64,000 bases of DNA from Bostrychus sinensis (Eukaryota > Chordata > Actinopteri > Gobiiformes > Eleotridae): positions 2,751,407-2,815,406 of the forward strand of contig CM036247.1 in assembly GCA_020698575.1 (NCBI GenBank), given 5' to 3'. This document shows positions 32,983 to 45,100 of this stretch, piece by piece; the first letter of the stretch is position 1, and every line of letters begins with the position of its first letter. Under the pieces are notes generated by a model, which saw nothing but the letters and a program-made list of their open reading frames with translations, was not told where the DNA came from and searched no databases. Position numbers and translations under genes: made by a program.

Positions 32983-33377
32983 CCTTGTGTGTTTCTGTAA
33001 AACATCAAACACATTAAAGCAGTGAACAGCCAATAGCGTTTAACCTGGAGAAAAGGAGCCGGGGCTAATCTTTAACAGTCACAGCCAAGGGGAGAACAAA
33101 CTCTGACTCACAGCATCTGTACAAGACTCTGTCCAGGACAAAACTGGATCTCAGACCAGTTGAGAACCACTGAGTTCAAAGAGTTTTGGTCCAACTTTGG
33201 TTCTGTCTCTAAACCAGAGTAAAGCCAGGTACGGAGCAGGGAGCTGTGAGGCTCACAAACCACAGCAATGGAACCAAAATCAAAAACTCACACGTTTAAA
33301 CTAAAGATGAACACATCAGGGTCAAAAATGGCTTCATGCAGCTGGACCTCAGACTGTTACTGTCCAGGACTTAGAGA

Positions 33378-35000
33378 TTATTTCAGTTTAGGGAAATGTG
33401 CTGTGTCTCCATCATTAAACCAAAGCCAGACTCCAGTGTGTAGAGGCTGAGTGAAGGAGGTCTGGACTCTGTGGAGGAGGCTCATGGTTTGATCCTTAAC
33501 GCTGTAAAAGGACAGAGCCCCTGCGCTGTGGTCCAGGTAAACCCCGATTCTGGACGAGACCAGACCTGAGACCTGGGACTGGACTTTGTTAAACCAAAAT
33601 GAATAACCTTTTTTCTCACAGCATAAGGCCGAGGATTTATCATCCTTTCCAAATAAATAGTTTCTCTCAGTATCATTGTAAGCAGCTGCTATAAAAACCG
33701 CCCTCCCTGTCCACTCCACCTCCCAGTAACAGCGGCCCGTCAGACTCTCTCTGCTCAGGACCTGATTGTACCATGTAAATCTGTCTGGATGATCAGGATA
33801 ACTCTGTAGTTGTAATCTAAGTGTTGCTCTTCTGTTTCCATCAGACAGAGACAGACGTTTGTGTGCTGTGTTAGGATCCAATGTGATTTCTCGTGAATAT
33901 TTTAAGAAGTCCTCTCTGGAGGTGGTCTCAGGTCCTGGCAGTATAAACTCACTCAGAGTGAGCTGTAGTTTCTCTCTGAGCGCGGACACAGCTCTGGTCA
34001 CTTCCTCAAAGTCCCACCTTGGTCCGGTCTGGATCCTGGCTGAGTCTGGCCTCTGTGTGGCTGTGGACAGTGAAGGATAGAGCTGTAGAAACTGGTTGTG
34101 GTCCGGTGTGAGGGACAGCGCGTCCAGCTCAGAGATGGTCCTCCTCAGCTCAGTGACGTCCCGCCGCAGTCGGTCCTGAAGCTCTTGGACCAGACTCAGT
34201 CGGGTCTCCTGTTGGGACCGGATCTCCTGCTCCACTTCAGAGCGTCTTTTCTCCAGGAGAAGGATGATCTGGGTGAAGCTGTCCCCGCTGCGCTGCACTG
34301 CTGTCTGGGCAGAGCGGCTGATGTCCTGGGCCTCCTGTCGGAGCCTCTCCAGGTCTGTCTCTTTGTCCTGGACGGTCTGGAGGAGCTGGTCCCTCCTGGC
34401 CTGCAGCTCTGCCTGCCTCTGGGCCCTCTCTGCTGCAGAGGACACTGTGTCGTGGCCCTTGTGTTGGTCCTCAGAGCAGAGGTAGCAGATCAGCTGCTGG
34501 TCGCTGCGGCAGAACATCTTCTTCACCTCGTTGTGTTGAGAGCAGATGTTTTCCTGGAGTTTGTCGGAGGGCGCCACCAGCTGGTGTTTCTGTAACACTG
34601 CAGCATCATAATGATGTTGGAGGTGGGTCTCACAGTAAGAGACCACACACTGCAGACAGGACCTGACAGCCTTCAGCTTCCTCCCAGTGCACACATCACA
34701 GCTCACATCTCCAGGTCCGGCGTAGCAGTGGTCAGCAGGGGGCGCTGTGAGCCCTGTCCTCTTCAGCTGCTCCACTAAACCTGCTAACATGAAGCTTTTG
34801 ACCAGGACAGGCCTGGGGCTGAAGCTTTTCCTGCACTGAGGGCAGCTGTAGAGCTGCTTCTCTGTGTCCTCTTTGTCCCAGTGGCTTTGGACACAGCTGC
34901 TGCAGTAGCTGTGTCCACAGGGAACAGTGACCGGATCCTTCAGTAGATCCAAACAGATGGAACAACTCAGAGCTTCTCGCTCCATTGTGATCTGTGCCAT
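33378..35000 (-). CDS. finTRIM/TRIM16-like E3 ubiquitin ligase, intronless
   Basis: Predicted cytosolic ubiquitin ligase of 540 residues; fish TRIMs of this type act in innate immunity. Residues 13-56 are a C3HC4 RING (C13, C16, C28, H30, C33, C36, C53, C56). About 100-140 is a B-box1-like Cys/His region (CDVC...CLQC...CETH). About 151-185 is B-box 2 (CSQH...FC...CYLC...HKGH). About 190-300 is a charged coiled coil. About 355-540 is a complete PRY-SPRY (B30.2) with LDPNTAHKRLSLSDG, RCYWEVEW and LWFNDGD landmarks. The first ATG (34998-35000) precedes a second (34983-34985) five codons later; either may start. One uninterrupted exon. GC-box-like CTCCGCCCC and purine-rich sites near 35050-35100 may be its promoter. 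Its B30.2 resembles that of the NLR at 56.6 kb. The exact orthologue is not assignable without a search. Confidence 0.92.
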   Translation of the reverse strand: MAQITMEREALSCSICLDLLKDPVTVPCGHSYCSSCVQSHWDKEDTEKQLYSCPQCRKSFSPRPVLVKSFMLAGLVEQLKRTGLTAPPADHCYAGPGDVSCDVCTGRKLKAVRSCLQCVVSYCETHLQHHYDAAVLQKHQLVAPSDKLQENICSQHNEVKKMFCRSDQQLICYLCSEDQHKGHDTVSSAAERAQRQAELQARRDQLLQTVQDKETDLERLRQEAQDISRSAQTAVQRSGDSFTQIILLLEKRRSEVEQEIRSQQETRLSLVQELQDRLRRDVTELRRTISELDALSLTPDHNQFLQLYPSLSTATQRPDSARIQTGPRWDFEEVTRAVSALREKLQLTLSEFILPGPETTSREDFLKYSREITLDPNTAHKRLSLSDGNRRATLRLQLQSYPDHPDRFTWYNQVLSRESLTGRCYWEVEWTGRAVFIAAAYNDTERNYLFGKDDKSSALCCEKKGYSFWFNKVQSQVSGLVSSRIGVYLDHSAGALSFYSVKDQTMSLLHRVQTSFTQPLHTGVWLWFNDGDTAHFPKLK

Positions 35001-35387
35001 TTCTCCGTCTGAGAGCAGTGACTGTGAGAGTTTGACTTTGACAGAACAGAAACTTAAGAGTGGAGAGAGCAGAGGGAGGGGCCAGGCTCCGCCCCCTGCT
35101 CTGTGTAGAGCTGAGGAGGAAGTTCACTCCTCTACAATATGTGCCACTGTTGGCTTTGGTTTTTGTCAGAGCAACATTATTTTACTGAGGAGGGGGACAA
35201 CAAAGTTTTTTAATATATTTACAAAGTAGAGGCTGCAGCTTTCTGTGTTGTTCAGACAGTGCTGCTCTTGAGCTCGTGCCTGTTTTATTGTTTGAGGTCG
35301 ATAAAAACACAGCCACAAAATGATTTCCTCATTGCAGCAACACAAAAGTCATCACTCTCCACATTAATGTATATAATTAATAATTAA

Positions 35388-35449
35388 GTCTGGGACAGGT
35401 CTGAGTCTGGGACAGGTCTGAGTCTGGGACAGGTCTGAGTCTGGTTTGA
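35388..35449. repeat. 17-bp tandem repeat, three copies
   Basis: GTCTGGGACAGGTCTGA repeated three times plus a partial fourth. Confidence 0.9.
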
Positions 35450-35454
35450 AGGAC

Positions 35455-36032
35455 AAATCATTTTGAGTTTTTGTTTAAAATAACTTGTTTTTGCTGTACC
35501 CTCATTGTTAATACACAACATCTAAATATAAAAGATGCTGTGAAGTAGTTCTCATTAGAAAAATCAGAATAATAAAGACAGAAGACACCAGCGACAGACT
35601 CTTCTACTGCACTGCTTTTTTAATCAGTATCAGCACAAACTTCATCATGATCTTTCACATTTAACCCTCGTTAGTTGACGAATGTGTCAAATACTTTTAC
35701 TTTTTTATTTACAGTACATTTTTGAGTACTTTAATACTAAAAAGTAATGTGAAAATGTTTACTATTAAACATCCATGGAAGACCGCCCCCAGCTCTGAGT
35801 GTACTTTTTATTTTACTAAAGGTTACTGTCCACACTGGTCACTAACATTTACATAAGGATGCTATTGTGTCATTAGTTGTTTCATTTCCATACCTGATCT
35901 TAGTGAAGTGGGCGCTGTGTTCAGATGTAAATAGATGGGTGTGACAGACCTTTAGGTGTCAGGCCAGGCCCAATGACCTGAAACACAGAGTTTTCCTTCA
36001 GGGAGGGGTTTTGAATACAGAGGTAAAAAAGC
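35455..36032. repeat. Dispersed repeat R, copy 2
   Basis: Same order of blocks as 28735-29325, with single-base differences and small indels. It ends at AGGTAAAAAAGCT, where similarity stops abruptly. Class unknown. Confidence 0.8.
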
Positions 36033-36439
36033 TGCTTAGTTACTTAAATCTGAACTCAGAACTTGCTCTGTGACACTGTGTCCGTGTGTGTTGTGGGTCT
36101 GTTTGCAAATACAACAAACCCCACAAAGACAGCCTGCGAGTGTTTTAAGGGGAACCGCTCCACGGTCTCTCTGTGTCTCTGGACCAGCTCCTTACTGCTC
36201 TGGGACTGAGAGGTGTGGTCTACATTTTTGTAGTGAGTATACTGTGATGATTTCCCAGCAGCGCCTCACAGACGCCCGCGTTAGTGTCGCTTATTAACAT
36301 GTTGTGTTTTTGGGGGTTGTGTTTTTTACTGTAGGCTATGTAGGGCCTATACATTATTGAGCCAAACAGTGATAGTCTAGTTTTAAATCAAAAGCTCAAC
36401 TGAGGAAAAACAAAAAATAAAGATCAATAAACTGAACCA
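36033..36439. other. Intergenic, nothing recognised
   Basis: Only short frames; no domain or terminal repeat seen. Confidence 0.4.
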
Positions 36440-36913
36440 CACCAAGACCCAGGGCCAGTAGACGATGGGTAAAGGGTGATTTTATACTAAACCATGCAGC
36501 AGTCAGAAGCACTGGAGCAGCCAACTTGGCCTGCTTTGCCTATGGTACAATAAAGATATATACTGTGGTTTATAGTTTTTTGGTAATTATTATTGTACAC
36601 AAATTTAATTATTTTTGATTCAACTGGAAAACATGGCACTGGACAGTGTTCTTGAACCACTCAGAGTTTCACAATAAAATGACAAATGACTCGATGACTT
36701 CCATTCCCAAAACCAGTCAAACAGTTTTAACACATACAGCAGGCTAAATTAATCCTCTACAAATATAAAAAAAAAAACACAATCATATGTGCTGTACATC
36801 ACCTATACATAAAAAAACTTTCAACACATACAGTGTCACCATCTGCTGTTTACTTAAGGAGAAAAGAGAAGCAGTGCTCAGTAAAAATGCCTACCTTGTC
36901 TTTAAGAGTCATG

Positions 36914-37955
36914 GTACGTTCACACCGGCCGCGAATCAGGCGTCAAATTCGCGCCATTCGCGTCTAGTTGGACGCGTGACCATTTTGAATTCACTCACGT
37001 CATTCGCGCGTGAAATTCGCGCGAATGACGCAAATTCACTCGCGCGAATGAGGCGAATTGGACGCTTCATTCGCGTCAAATGAGGGTCATGGCCGCTAGG
37101 GCTACTCCTGAGCCTGTCTGGGTTTGGTCTCCTGTGTCCCGTGAGGCTGCAGGACCTCTCCCCAGGACACTGCTGCTGTACAGCAGCATTTACCCCAGAG
37201 ACAGAGCTGAGACACCTGGGGTTATTTCTTGTACATTAGCTCTCTGTGTGGTTTTGGGGTCTGGTCTAGTCCCAGGCTCTGTATTTTCTGTTGTTCTGGA
37301 GCTAAGTGCAATAACTGCTAATATAACAAGCACATCTCAATAGGCTGTTTTGGTAAAGTTAACCCCCCCCCCCTTTATATTTAATTGTATTTATTTGTGT
37401 GTTCTTGATGTCACAATGATCAGATGAGCCTCTGTCACAGGTTTGTATCACAGATAACAGCTATAACCACAGTCACACAGAGCTAAACAGCCATATTTAT
37501 TTTATTTATAGTGTTTTCTATCAGGGCTGTTTTTGTTTCCTGTCTTCATAAAAGTAGAAGCTGCTGCAGGCTGCAGCTTTTATCTCCGGGTTCACTCTGA
37601 AGCCTCGATGATTGTTTTGCTGGATCTCCGAGGCAGGGATCTCCTCCTGTTACGTCGTACGTAACCACGTCATTGCTACAGCAGGTCCCTGATTGGTTAA
37701 CGCGGCGCGAATGTTCGCAGAAGTTCAAATTTTTCAACTTCCGCGACCAATTCGCCTATTCGCGGGACTCGCGCGTCAAACGCTCAATTCGCGTCATTCG
37801 CGCCGCGCTATTTGCGGGATTCGCTTGATTCGCGTCGCGCCATTCGCATCATTCGCGCCGCAGGACGCTTGTTCGCGCCTGAACGCGGCTCTCCATAGAC
37901 TTAACATGGAAATCACTCGCGCCTGACGCCTGATTCGCGTCCGGTGTGAACGTAC
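36914..37955. mobile_element. PIF/Harbinger-like element, CpG-rich (about 1.04 kb)
   Basis: Inverted ends TGGTACGTTCACACCGG and CCGGTGTGAACGTACCA. The flanks read TCA (left) and TTA (right), and the empty paralogous site at about 50924 reads TCA, consistent with a 3-bp target. Both ends carry many TTCGCG/CGCGAA motifs as subterminal repeats. The middle (about 37085-37690) lacks them and has an 87-codon plus frame of unknown nature. Confidence 0.72.
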
Positions 37956-38393
37956 CATTAGATTTACAGACTGTCACTGTTGATGTTAGCCTCCTTTAGC
38001 ATCTTCTGCTGTAGCTGTATTTGTCTTTAATACTCTACATTCTTTACTCCCAGCCTTCTGCCTTAGTTTCCTCCTCTGTTACCTGACAAAAGTTTATTCA
38101 GTTTAATGAACAGAGTGAAAACGTTTGGTCAGTGTCTCAGTGGCTTATACTTAAGATGCTAATTTGATAAATTAGCCTACTTACATTTTAGCTCAGTGTC
38201 TCTAACTCCTCTGTGAGCTCCTCTCCTGCTGTAGCTCATACTCCTCTGGTATCTGTGTCCAACTCCTGCTTTATTGTATTTTTATAAAGCTCTACAGCTG
38301 TGTTATTGTCTTCTGCTGATGTCATTTGTTTTCTGTCTGAATCTGGCGCTGCTGAGGCGCGTTCACAACACACGCGTTCATGAACGGGAGACA

Positions 38394-38484
38394 ACCAATG
38401 AGAGCGCGGGGGAGGCGGGACAAGCGTCAGAGGAGCCAATGAGAGCGCGGGGGAGGCGGGACAAGCGTCAGAGGAGCCAATGAG
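38394..38484. repeat. 39-bp CCAAT/GC-rich tandem repeat, two units
   Basis: Each unit contains CCAATGAGAGCGCGGGGG followed by AGGCGGGACAAGCGTCAG. The homologous place at 51360 has three units. CCAAT plus GC-box content makes it promoter-like. Confidence 0.85.
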
Positions 38485-39789
38485 AAACGAGTTAGTCTCC
38501 CACAGAGCTCCGTTTGCTGAGCCGCAGCTGAGACGGGAACAGGAGGAGAGAGGCTGTAAAGAGTTAGATTTCATTGATACAGTGAATATATAATGAACTG
38601 GGCCAGGTCCAGGTCTACTTTTACCTTTATCGCCTGTGTTCAAATGGCTTTAGCTTTATTATAAATCACTGATTCATGTTTTCACTTTTGAAGCATTCAG
38701 AAACCTTTGTTAAGCAGGTTTGATTTTCTCATGTCAAAAAATGTAAACCTTTTTATTTCTGATTTGGTCTTTTTTGTGTATTCTAGACTGTGGGGTGTTC
38801 AAATAGTACAGCAAACAAAAGTAATAACCATCTGTTGAAATAGATAAAGTTGTCCTGAACAAAATGATGTATAATATTCATATGTTTCTCAATTCCAAAG
38901 GTGATATATGAGGGTGGATTCAAAAACACATCTGAAGTGATTTTGGTGTTGGAGCTATTTATGTTAATTTAGTTTATTATTTTAGTTTAGTTTGTTTAAT
39001 TTATTTCTAATGAGTGTTTGGTTTATTCTGTGTTGTGTATCTGTTTGTGCACTTTCATAGTAATTACTTTAGTTTTCCTTTCTCTGTTTATGGTTGAACA
39101 CTTTAGTTCTGTAGCATCTCCGTCTGTGTAACTGTGGGCACCCAGGGGATGAAGGTGTGGAGCCCTGCCAGAGGACCAGAATGCACCTGGGTCTGGGGTT
39201 TTTCAGCAGCAGACAGCGTGTCTTAGCAGGACATAGACAGGAGATGTTTGTTTGTCTTCCTTACTCTCAATAAACATCACAAACACATTTTATGGGCAGT
39301 GTACAGCAGCTTGATAAAAGAAAATGAATAAATGTATGAAAAAAAAGAAACAGCAAGTGTATGTTAAAATAAAATACTTGGAAACATCAAACTCTGCTCT
39401 TTAGTGACTGCATTTGAACAATAAACAGGTGTGTACCTATGGCAGGTATCAGGCGTCACATGACCTGTCCATCAGATCAGAGCCTAGGGTCCTTTCCCAA
39501 ACGACTCCCTACTCCCTCACCCTACGCCAAAAACTCAGGTCTGGGAGGAGTTTGGGGAGGCCATGGAGGAGGACTATCATTCAGCCTCAAAGAGATTCTG
39601 ACATTCAATATTGTCATTGTTATAAATAACAAAACTACATTAGGGCATCAATTGACATAAACAGAGTATAATGAAAGTACCTAAAGTAATTTCATAAAGG
39701 TAAACCTGTTTTAGTTTTGTTTTAGTGATAAATCACCATCCATAGACTATATCAAAGCAAATTTTACATTTCTTTAAGCTGTACTGTAA
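38485..39789. other. Intergenic, upstream of TRIM gene
   Basis: No gene seen. 39235-39270 (ACAGGAGATGTTTGTTTGTC) recurs at about 50002-50030, another piece of duplicated material around the TRIM gene. Confidence 0.4.
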
Positions 39790-39902
39790 AATAAGCACAA
39801 AAACTCATTATATTGTGGCTAATAAAACCCTAATTGGCTAATAATTTTTGACAAAGACTAGCCACAGAGGCCAGTGAACAAAAAAGTAAATGTCAAGTCC
39901 TG
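39790..39902. mobile_element. hAT-like right end, partial
   Basis: Similar to the right end of the element at 54941-55712 (GGCTAATAATTTTTGACAAAG ... AAGTAAATGTCAAGTCCTG, compared with 55640-55712). The left end was not found. Confidence 0.55.
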
Positions 39903-40038
39903 CTCCTCACAGCCTCAGCTCCTCAGTTTCTCGCTGTCTGCCCTGCCCACAGAGCAGAGAGAGATGTTGTTTCCTATGCAACACTTTCCTCTGTGGACAG
40001 GGCTCACAGAGGAATCAAGGAGCTGAGGCTGTGAGGAG
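39903..40038. other. 136-nt nested inverted repeat (long hairpin)
   Basis: The outer arms (39903-39923 and 40018-40038) are perfect 21-nt reverse complements. The inner arms (39940-39954 and 39989-40003) pair with one mismatch. A transcript from either strand could fold into a two-stage hairpin with a loop of about 34 nt. It abuts a transposon end. Function unknown. Confidence 0.85.
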
Positions 40039-41713
40039 GCAAGTTGTTATTCACCCACAGACGGAGAAAGATCCAACTAAACTGCAGTTTTTAGCCACAA
40101 AAGTACAACAGAGAGAACTAACAACATTCTACTGCAGCTGTGGGTCTGAACTGGACTGTGGTGAGTCTGAAAAACCTTCTGTTTACAGCAGCAGAGAAAG
40201 TTACAGTAGATTTACTGAAGTGGGGGATGGGACACTTACTGCTTTTGATACAGAGAGGCTTTAGGATTGTGTGAATGATAACATTATGTTTGTAGATGGA
40301 ACAATCATAAAGAGTCAATAACCCACATGAATAAAGCAGTGTTTCCTGGATTCATTTCAGCACCGCCATAGTAAAAGCCTACAGTTTGTCAGAGTTCACA
40401 AACTCCTTCATCTGAGGATCCAGCTCAGCAGAGAGGATTTATTTATTTTTCAATTATTATTTGACTGTGTAATCACTGCAATAAGACAAATAAGTGATAA
40501 TACTTATTATAACCATTATAATAATAACCTAATAATGTTTATCCCTTGTCATGTGACCTCTGACTCCATCACCGCCAAGTCTCTGGGCCCAGAGGAAACA
40601 CTGTCCCTGATTATACTGTAACAGTAAATTAAAGATAGTGGATGTAATTAGGGCTGGGTGTCTTTTTTTTTATACCGGTGCATAAATGATCCAGATGATG
40701 ATGATTACTAGGCCCAGTAATCACTGAGATATTCACTGTAAAGTTTAAAACTGATAAAGTTATTAAATACTGCCTACTTACATACGCCACATTAGTGCTC
40801 TATCAGGAACATGTGAGATATTAATGTGCTGCAGTTTCTCTGATGTTTTACTCAGAAAAGAGATATTTCCTTCCTCTAACTTAGTTTGAATGGTCAGAAG
40901 GATGAGAGGAGAGAGAGGAGAGGAGCTGTTCCTCTGAGCTGAGCACAGAGAGGGGAGGGGCCATGGCAGCTGCACAGGAGAGAGCCCCACCATCACAGAA
41001 ACACCAGAGGTTCAGGAGAGATCACACTGTTAGTCAAATAAATATTCTAAAGAAAAGGAGCACAGTGTGTCATAGACAGGTCTGAAGGGTTTCTTTTCTC
41101 ACAGAGAGCTCCTCTATCACCTGGAGCTTTACAACAGTTTGTTTCTTATGAGTTTGAGCTGAGCTCCATGACTCTGACCCACACACTTTCACCTGCAGTT
41201 CCCCTGTTGACCACCAGGGCCTCTCAGTCTGCTGAACTGTAGTATGGAGGGCACTGTTAACTTTGTAAATGATAGGATGAATGATAATAACTCGTATTTT
41301 GCAGAAGCATAAATTATATTACACCAGTACCATGTAAAAAAGTAAACAATTCTGAGCCCTCAAAACACGGAGCTAAATGAGACGAAGCTGCCATGGAGCT
41401 CAAGACCTGGTTGGTTTTGGTTGGAACCACAAAGGTTTGATCGATGGAGACGTTACCAATCCTTTTGCTTCCTTTGACCCTGGTTTCTGTCTGCAATTCC
41501 TTCCTTTTACTCAGAGACATAACAGAGTATCTTTATGTGATGCTGTGTTTGGTTTTCTGTTCCTTTCTGTTTCTGTTCCAACTGTCAACACCCAGGACAA
41601 AAGCCAAAGTCCATCTCCTACATTTGGTTCTGCTGTTGTTTCTTAAAACAATTCATCTGAAAACAAACTGAGATGGCTGACATTTTCTGTTTTGTTTTCT
41701 CTGTGTGGTTTAG
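40039..41713. other. Upstream region of TRIM gene
   Basis: No coding exon recognised. A purine-rich GGAGGGGCCATGG block near 40950-40970 may mark a CpG-poor promoter. A truncated TAGGGCTGGGTG terminus at about 40652 resembles the 18637 element. The 5' UTR exon of the TRIM gene should lie here but could not be fixed. Confidence 0.35.
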
Positions 41714-41720
41714 AGACAAA

Positions 41721-42155
41721 ATGGCTTCCAAACTGGAGGAGGACCTGTGCTGTTCCATCTGCCAGGAGCTCTTCAGAGATCCTGTGGTTCTGTCCTGCAG
41801 CCACAGCTTCTGTAAGGTCTGTCTGGAGAACTGGTGGAAGGACAAACCCATAAAGACCTGTCCAGTTTGTAAGAGACGATCCTCGAGGGACCTCCCTCCT
41901 TCTAACCTGGCTCTGAGGAACCTGGTGGAGACTTATCTGGAGCAGAGAGGTCAGACTCCTCCAGAGCAGCCTCTGTGCAGCGTTCATTCAGAGAAACTCA
42001 GGCTCTTCTGTCTGGACCATCAGCAGCCGGTCTGTCTGGTCTGTAGAGACTCAAGAACTCACAAAGACCACAGGTTTAGTCCCATCGATGAGGCGGCTCA
42101 GGACCTGAGAGAGGAACTGCAGACGTCTATGAAGCCCCTAAAGGACAAACTGCAG
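41721..42155 (+). CDS. TRIM coding exon 1: RING + B-box 2
   Basis: 145 codons. The C3HC4 RING spans roughly residues 10-52 (CCSICQELF ... CSHSFCKVC ... CPVC). B-box 2 spans about 84-125 (CSVH...LFC...CLVC...H..H). The donor is CTGCAG|GTAAAT (GT at 42156-42157), phase 0. Confidence 0.9.
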
Positions 42156-45100
42156 GTAAATGCTCTTCCTTCTTTTGTCTCATTTCATTTATTTAGAGCT
42201 GGTCACAGGACAGCAGTCCAGTCCTTCCACTCCCCAGACACCTCCCTGGGGTATTAAAAATAGCATACTAGCAACACAGACTTATTTATATTCATATTTA
42301 AATTCAACACAAACAAATGTCCTGTTAAGAGGCAGAGAGAGGAGAGGGACAGAGCAAAGTAGCAAGAACAAAATGTTTAATCTTCAGACAGGGAGCTGTT
42401 CCAGACAGCTCCAAAACTTCCTGAGATACTGAGGACAGATCTGTGTCTGTGAGGAGCCTTCTCACCATAGAAACTTGGTGTTCACTAATGGATAACTTTA
42501 CCTTTAGACTTAGAGTCAGGGAAGACCGTAGTCTGTCTGAGAAGATACTGAATTAGTTTTTCTTTTACCTGATCAACTGTACACATTCAGTCCAATTACA
42601 TGCAGCACATAGTTGGACGAGGCCAGAGGTCTGCAACCTATGGTTTTAGAGCCACATGTGGCTCTTTAATTCAGTTCAACTCAGGTTTATTTGTATAGCC
42701 CAGTATCACAACAAAAGTCGCCTCAAAGGGCTTCACAACAGTTGATCAAACATAAACACACAATCAGACAACACAAACAATAACTACACTAAACTAAACA
42801 GACCCAGGACACTCCTGTCCTTAGACCCTCCTTCTCGGTAAGGAAAAACTCCTAAAAAAAACCCAGCTGTGGGAAAAAAGAAGAAACCTTATGGAGCCCA
42901 ACTGAAGGAGAGATCCTCTCCCAGGACGGACAGGCAATGCGTATAGGAGTTAGTTCATTAGTTCATCTATAGGATCATAGATCACTCTGTAAGGATTCAT
43001 CCAGGGAGTGGGGTGAGGTAGGTTGAGGAAGTCCATAGGATGCAGCAGGTGGGCCTCATCCAGACAGGTGAGTGGGGTGAGGGAGATCCGGGAAATCCTT
43101 AGAGGTGAGGTTGAGGGCACACAGGTCGGGACAGGAGCACAGATGGGGTCAGCTAAGATCCAATCGTCAGTGGGACATCTGCCAGCAGCCAGGCATCTGA
43201 AACAGTCCCCACTCCCCCAGAGGGGAGCGGGAGAGAGGGACAACTTGTGAATAGCAAGGAACTGATTGGAGATATAGAGTATTTCATTATATTAATGACA
43301 GTGATAGAAGAGGAGCAGCAGATGAAACCAGAGGTCAGAGGTCAGTGCACCATACTTCCCCCAGCTTCTAGCTCCTAGAGCAGCTTAGCTTCAGCTGTGG
43401 AGTTAACCCTGTTCCTCGCCTGACCATAAACTTTCTTGAAGAGGAACATTTTAAGCCTAACCTTAAATGTAGAGACTGTGTCTGCCTCTAACATGAGCTG
43501 GAAGCTGATTCCATAAAACAGGAGCTGGGTAACTAAAGGTTCTACCTCCAACTGTACTTTTAGAAACCCTGGGAACCACTAATATCTCTGCATTTTGTGA
43601 GCGCAGTACCCTGTTTGGTTGGTATGGCTCTATAACATCATTAATGTAGGATGGGGCCATACCATTTACAGCCTTGTAAGTCAGGAGAAGGATTTTAAAC
43701 CTAATTCTGAATTCAACTGGGAGCCAATGAAGTGAAGCCAGCACAGGAGTAATATGTTCTCTCCTGTTATTCATTCATTCATTTTCTACCGCTTATTCCC
43801 GTTAGGGGTCGCGGGTGACTGGAGCCTATCCCAGTAACTTTGGGCCGTAGGCGGGGTACACCCTGGACAGGGGCCAGCTTGTCGCAGGGCTTCTCTCCTG
43901 TTAGTTCCTGTTAATAATCTTGCTGCTGCATTTTGAACAAGCTGAAAACATTTTAAAGAATTTTTAGGGCACGCTGCCAGCAGAGAGTTACAGTAATCTA
44001 ACTTAGATGTAACAAATGCATGGACAAGTTTTTCAGCGTCACTTTTAGATAAAATATTTCTGATTTTGGCGATGTTACGTAAGTGAAAGAATGCTGTTTT
44101 ACAGGCTTGGTTTAGATGAGCCTTAAATGATAAATCTTGGTCAAATAAAACTCCTAAGTTTGTCACAGTAGAACTCGAGGCTACACTGACACCGTCCAGG
44201 GAGACTCTGGTCAGACAGAGCATCTCTCAGCTTTTTGGGGCCTAGTATAATGACCTCTGTTTTTTCTGGGTTTAGGAGGAGATAATTAATTGTCATCCAG
44301 GTCTTTATGTCTCTCACACAGGCGCTAGGTTTCTCTACGCTTCATTCTGATCAGGTTTAATTGATAAATACAACTGTGTATCGTCTGCAGTGAAAATTAA
44401 TGCCATGTTTTCTGATTCTGTTTCCTAAAGGCAGCATGTAAAGCATGAACAGAATGGGTCCAAGTACTGAGCCTTGTGGCACTCCATAGCTAACTTTACT
44501 GCACTGTGAGGAATGTTCATTTACACTGACAAACTGGTACCTATCAGATAAGTAGGATTTAAACCAGCAGGGGGCGCTCCTCTGACCCCTGTGTCACAGT
44601 CTAATCTCTGGAGTAAGATGCTGTGGTCAATGGTGTCAAAGGCTGCACTGAGCTCTAACAGAACCAGGACTGAGACCAGTCCATTGTCTGAACTTAACAA
44701 GTCATTTGTGACTCTGACTAATGCAGTTTCTGTGCTATGGTGGGGTCTACAACCTGACTGAATAATTCAAATAAGCTATTGTCCTGTAGGTGGCGACATA
44801 ACTGTTTAACTACAACTCTTTCTAGGATTTTTGAAATAAAAGGGAGATTTGATATTGGTCTATAGTTGGCTAAAATGTCAGGATCTAGACTGGGTTTTTT
44901 CAGAAGCGGTTTAATAACTGCATATTTAAAAGACTGTGGCACATAACCTGTTTCTAGGGAGGTGTTTATTATGTTCAGTATAGGTTCATTAATTAGGGGA
45001 AGAGTTTCTTTAAAAAGTTTGGTTGGTATTGGGTCTAAAAGACAAGTTGAGGTTTTGGAGACATAATGACTGACGTTATCACAGTTTGATCTACAGCGAT

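Larger units (their letters stand above)
36440..38484. repeat. Segmental duplication, copy 1 (with Harbinger-like insertion)
   Basis: 36440-36910 and 37960-38484 are collinear with 50395-51484. In the second copy the two parts are contiguous, because copy 1 alone carries the 36914-37955 transposon. Confidence 0.88.

Noticed and set aside
34098..34595. 165-codon plus frame inside the TRIM gene
   Set aside because: Antisense shadow of the coiled-coil coding region of the minus-strand TRIM gene.
38236..38643. 135-codon minus frame, partly conserved at 51201-51470
   Set aside because: Conservation follows the segmental duplication at DNA level, and the frame runs through a tandem CCAAT repeat of differing copy number.
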